NCBI GenBank assembly: GCA_024244705.1
Contig: JAAEOK010000053.1
Coordinates: 1 to 64,000, forward strand
Length of the DNA: 64,000 bases
Reading direction: 5' to 3'
Origin: Alphaproteobacteria bacterium
Lineage (GTDB): Bacteria > Pseudomonadota > Alphaproteobacteria > JAAEOK01
Shown: one piece after another, positions 62,703-64,000 of the stretch
Position numbering within the stretch: position 1 is the first letter of the stretch
How the letters are laid out: the number at the start of each line of letters is the position of its first letter
Notes under the pieces: generated by a model
What the model saw: only the letters and a program-made list of their open reading frames with translations
What the model was told of the DNA's origin: nothing
Databases searched by the model: none
Program-made: the position numbers and the translations under genes

Positions 62703-64000
62703 ATGCGTGACACGTTGTTTCACCTGCAGCGGGTGAAGAATGTCAGCATTCAGGTGCAGATCCGCGAAATGATGGTCGCCGCAATCCTCAACGGCCAACT
62801 CCAGTCGGGGCAGCCGTTGCCGTCGAGTCGGAAGTTGGCCAAAGGTCTGGGGGTATCGCGCAATACCGTCGTTTTGGCCTATCAGGGGCTCGTCGACGAC
62901 GGCTATCTCATGGCCCGCGAGCGCAGCGGGTTCTACGTCAATCCCGAAATCCTCGAGGGCCGGACCGCGCCCCAGGATGAGGAGCGCGGCGCGGCGCGCC
63001 GGGCGCCCGATTGGCGGCGTCGCCTGCAGGTCCAGCCCAGCGGCCAAGCCAATATCGTCAAACCTTTGGATTGGCTGTCTTACCCCTATCCCTTCATCTA
63101 TGGCCAGGTCGATCAAAGCCTGTTCCCGCTGGCGGCCTGGCGCGAGTGCTCGCGGCAGGCTTTGGGGCGCCGCGAAATGGAGGCCTGGACCAACGATACC
63201 CACGGCCGCGACGACCCGATGCTGGTTGGCCAGGTCCGCACCCGACTACTGCCGCGCCGCGGCATTTCAGCGCAGGCCGATGAAATTCTGATCACCCTCG
63301 GCGCGCAACATGCGCTTTACCTCCTCGCCAGCCTGTTGGTCAGCCCGCGGACCGAGGTCGCGATCGAGGACCCCGGCTATCCGGATGTACGCAACATATT
63401 CCGGCTGAAGACCGATCATGTACGGGCGATCCCGGTCGATGACGGCGGCATCGTCGTCGACGAACGGCTCGATTCCTGCGACTACGTCTATGTCACGCCG
63501 AGCCATCAATTCCCGACCACCGTGACGATGCCGCTGGAACGGCGACAGGCCTTGCTCGAAAAGGCGGCGGCCGAGGACTTCCTCATCATCGAGGACGATT
63601 ACGAGTTCGAGACCAATTATGTGAGCGAGCCGACGCCGGCGCTGAAGTCGCTCGATCGCGAGGACCGGGTGATCTATGTCGGCAGTCTGTCGAAGACGAT
63701 ATTTCCCGGCTTGCGTCTCGGCTATCTGGTCGCTCCGACCGCCCTGCTTGCCGAGGCCAGGGCCCTGCGACGGCTTATGGTGCGGCACGCGCCGACCAAC
63801 AACCAGCGGACGACGGCGTTGTTTCTCTCGCTCGGTCACCACGACGCCCTGATCCATCGTTTGCATCGCGCCTACCGGTCACGGTGCGAGGAGATGGGCC
63901 GGACGCTGGCCAAATATTTGCCCCAGGCCAGCCAGGTCCCGACCTTCGGCGGCACCAGCTACTGGGTACGCGGGCCGCGCGGGCTGGATGCCGAAAAACT
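62703..64000 (+). CDS. tauR: MocR-family regulator (TauR-like), 3' end beyond the window
   Basis: The first 432 codons are inside the window and open to the edge. Residues ~12-75 are a GntR-type winged helix-turn-helix (SIQVQIREMMVAAILNGQLQ; LPSSRKLAKGLGVSRNTVVL). From ~110 a fold-type I aminotransferase domain follows, with the PLP lysine in YVGSLSKTIFPGLRLGYLV. MocR proteins of this type activate taurine or GABA catabolism; divergence from a taurine-type aminotransferase and importer makes TauR the best guess. About 30-60 residues are probably missing. Confidence 0.88.
   Translation, partial: MRDTLFHLQRVKNVSIQVQIREMMVAAILNGQLQSGQPLPSSRKLAKGLGVSRNTVVLAYQGLVDDGYLMARERSGFYVNPEILEGRTAPQDEERGAARRAPDWRRRLQVQPSGQANIVKPLDWLSYPYPFIYGQVDQSLFPLAAWRECSRQALGRREMEAWTNDTHGRDDPMLVGQVRTRLLPRRGISAQADEILITLGAQHALYLLASLLVSPRTEVAIEDPGYPDVRNIFRLKTDHVRAIPVDDGGIVVDERLDSCDYVYVTPSHQFPTTVTMPLERRQALLEKAAAEDFLIIEDDYEFETNYVSEPTPALKSLDREDRVIYVGSLSKTIFPGLRLGYLVAPTALLAEARALRRLMVRHAPTNNQRTTALFLSLGHHDALIHRLHRAYRSRCEEMGRTLAKYLPQASQVPTFGGTSYWVRGPRGLDAEK

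Overview
The window is a GC-rich (low 60s % by eye), densely packed bacterial chromosome segment with short intergenic gaps, frequent 1-8 nt gene overlaps and GTG/TTG starts. Gene content (TauR-like MocR regulator with a taurine-type ABC importer, several dimethylglycine/sarcosine dehydrogenase-like FAD enzymes, a non-pyrrolysine MttB-family methyltransferase, DUF3726, BCCT and APC carriers) points to an Alphaproteobacterium, perhaps a marine or host-associated Rhodospirillales-like lineage; the exact taxon is an inference. No rRNA, tRNA, CRISPR, phage or insertion sequence was recognised. TypA is the only clear core gene. Almost everything else is accessory catabolism of small nitrogen, methyl or sulfonate compounds, arranged as regulator-plus-enzymes islands.

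Layout. 0-1.8 kb: two GFA-fold proteins and a truncated ring-hydroxylating dioxygenase beta subunit. 1.95-3.8 kb: typA. 3.9-4.8 kb: DUF4396 membrane protein. 4.85-14.4 kb (minus): a long gene string of aldehyde dehydrogenase, M19 dipeptidase-like protein, a disrupted BCCT carrier, an unknown 565-aa protein, DUF3726, Ldh-type dehydrogenase, glutamine-synthetase-like ligase and a SnoaL-like protein, with a divergent LysR regulator whose probable operator is visible. 15.5-16.9 kb: Crp/Fnr regulator and AhpD-like protein. 17-25.9 kb: an island apparently tied together by a TetR regulator. A flavin reductase, a DUF1116 (AllG-like) protein, tetR itself and an operon of glutamine-synthetase-like ligase, metallophosphatase and APC permease (then a nucleotidyltransferase-like gene after a terminator) all carry the same palindromic AT-rich operator near their starts.

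26-32 kb: a NarL-type response regulator and a divergent nine-PAS soluble hybrid histidine kinase. 32-39 kb: a frameshifted VanA-type Rieske oxygenase, an FAD/GcvT oxidoreductase, DUF4254 and flavodoxin genes, and an HpaB-like flavin monooxygenase coupled to RidA. 39-44 kb: EamA exporter, amidohydrolase, DUF1989 protein, methyltransferase, small lipoprotein and cold-shock protein. 44.2-51.9 kb: LacI regulator with two palindromic operators, then two tandem dimethylglycine-dehydrogenase-like enzymes and an MttB-family methyltransferase, which looks like a demethylation pathway for a methylated amine or betaine. 51.9-54.3 kb: a Cys-rich helix-turn-helix regulator divergent from an unusual Rieske/helical fusion protein, with AT-rich direct repeats between them. 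54.3-58.2 kb: DegT aminotransferase, HisD-like dehydrogenase and divergent threonine-synthase-like enzyme. 58.2-64 kb: a tauCBA-type ABC importer, an omega-amino-acid:pyruvate aminotransferase and a TauR-like MocR regulator cut by the window end.

The most interesting candidates for an undescribed system are the TetR-controlled ligase/phosphatase/permease/nucleotidyltransferase island at 17-25.9 kb, the minus-strand DUF3726 pathway at 4.8-14.4 kb and the Rieske fusion at 52.6 kb. Three genes (BCCT, VanA-like, dioxygenase beta) carry lesions, which are either real decay or assembly errors.
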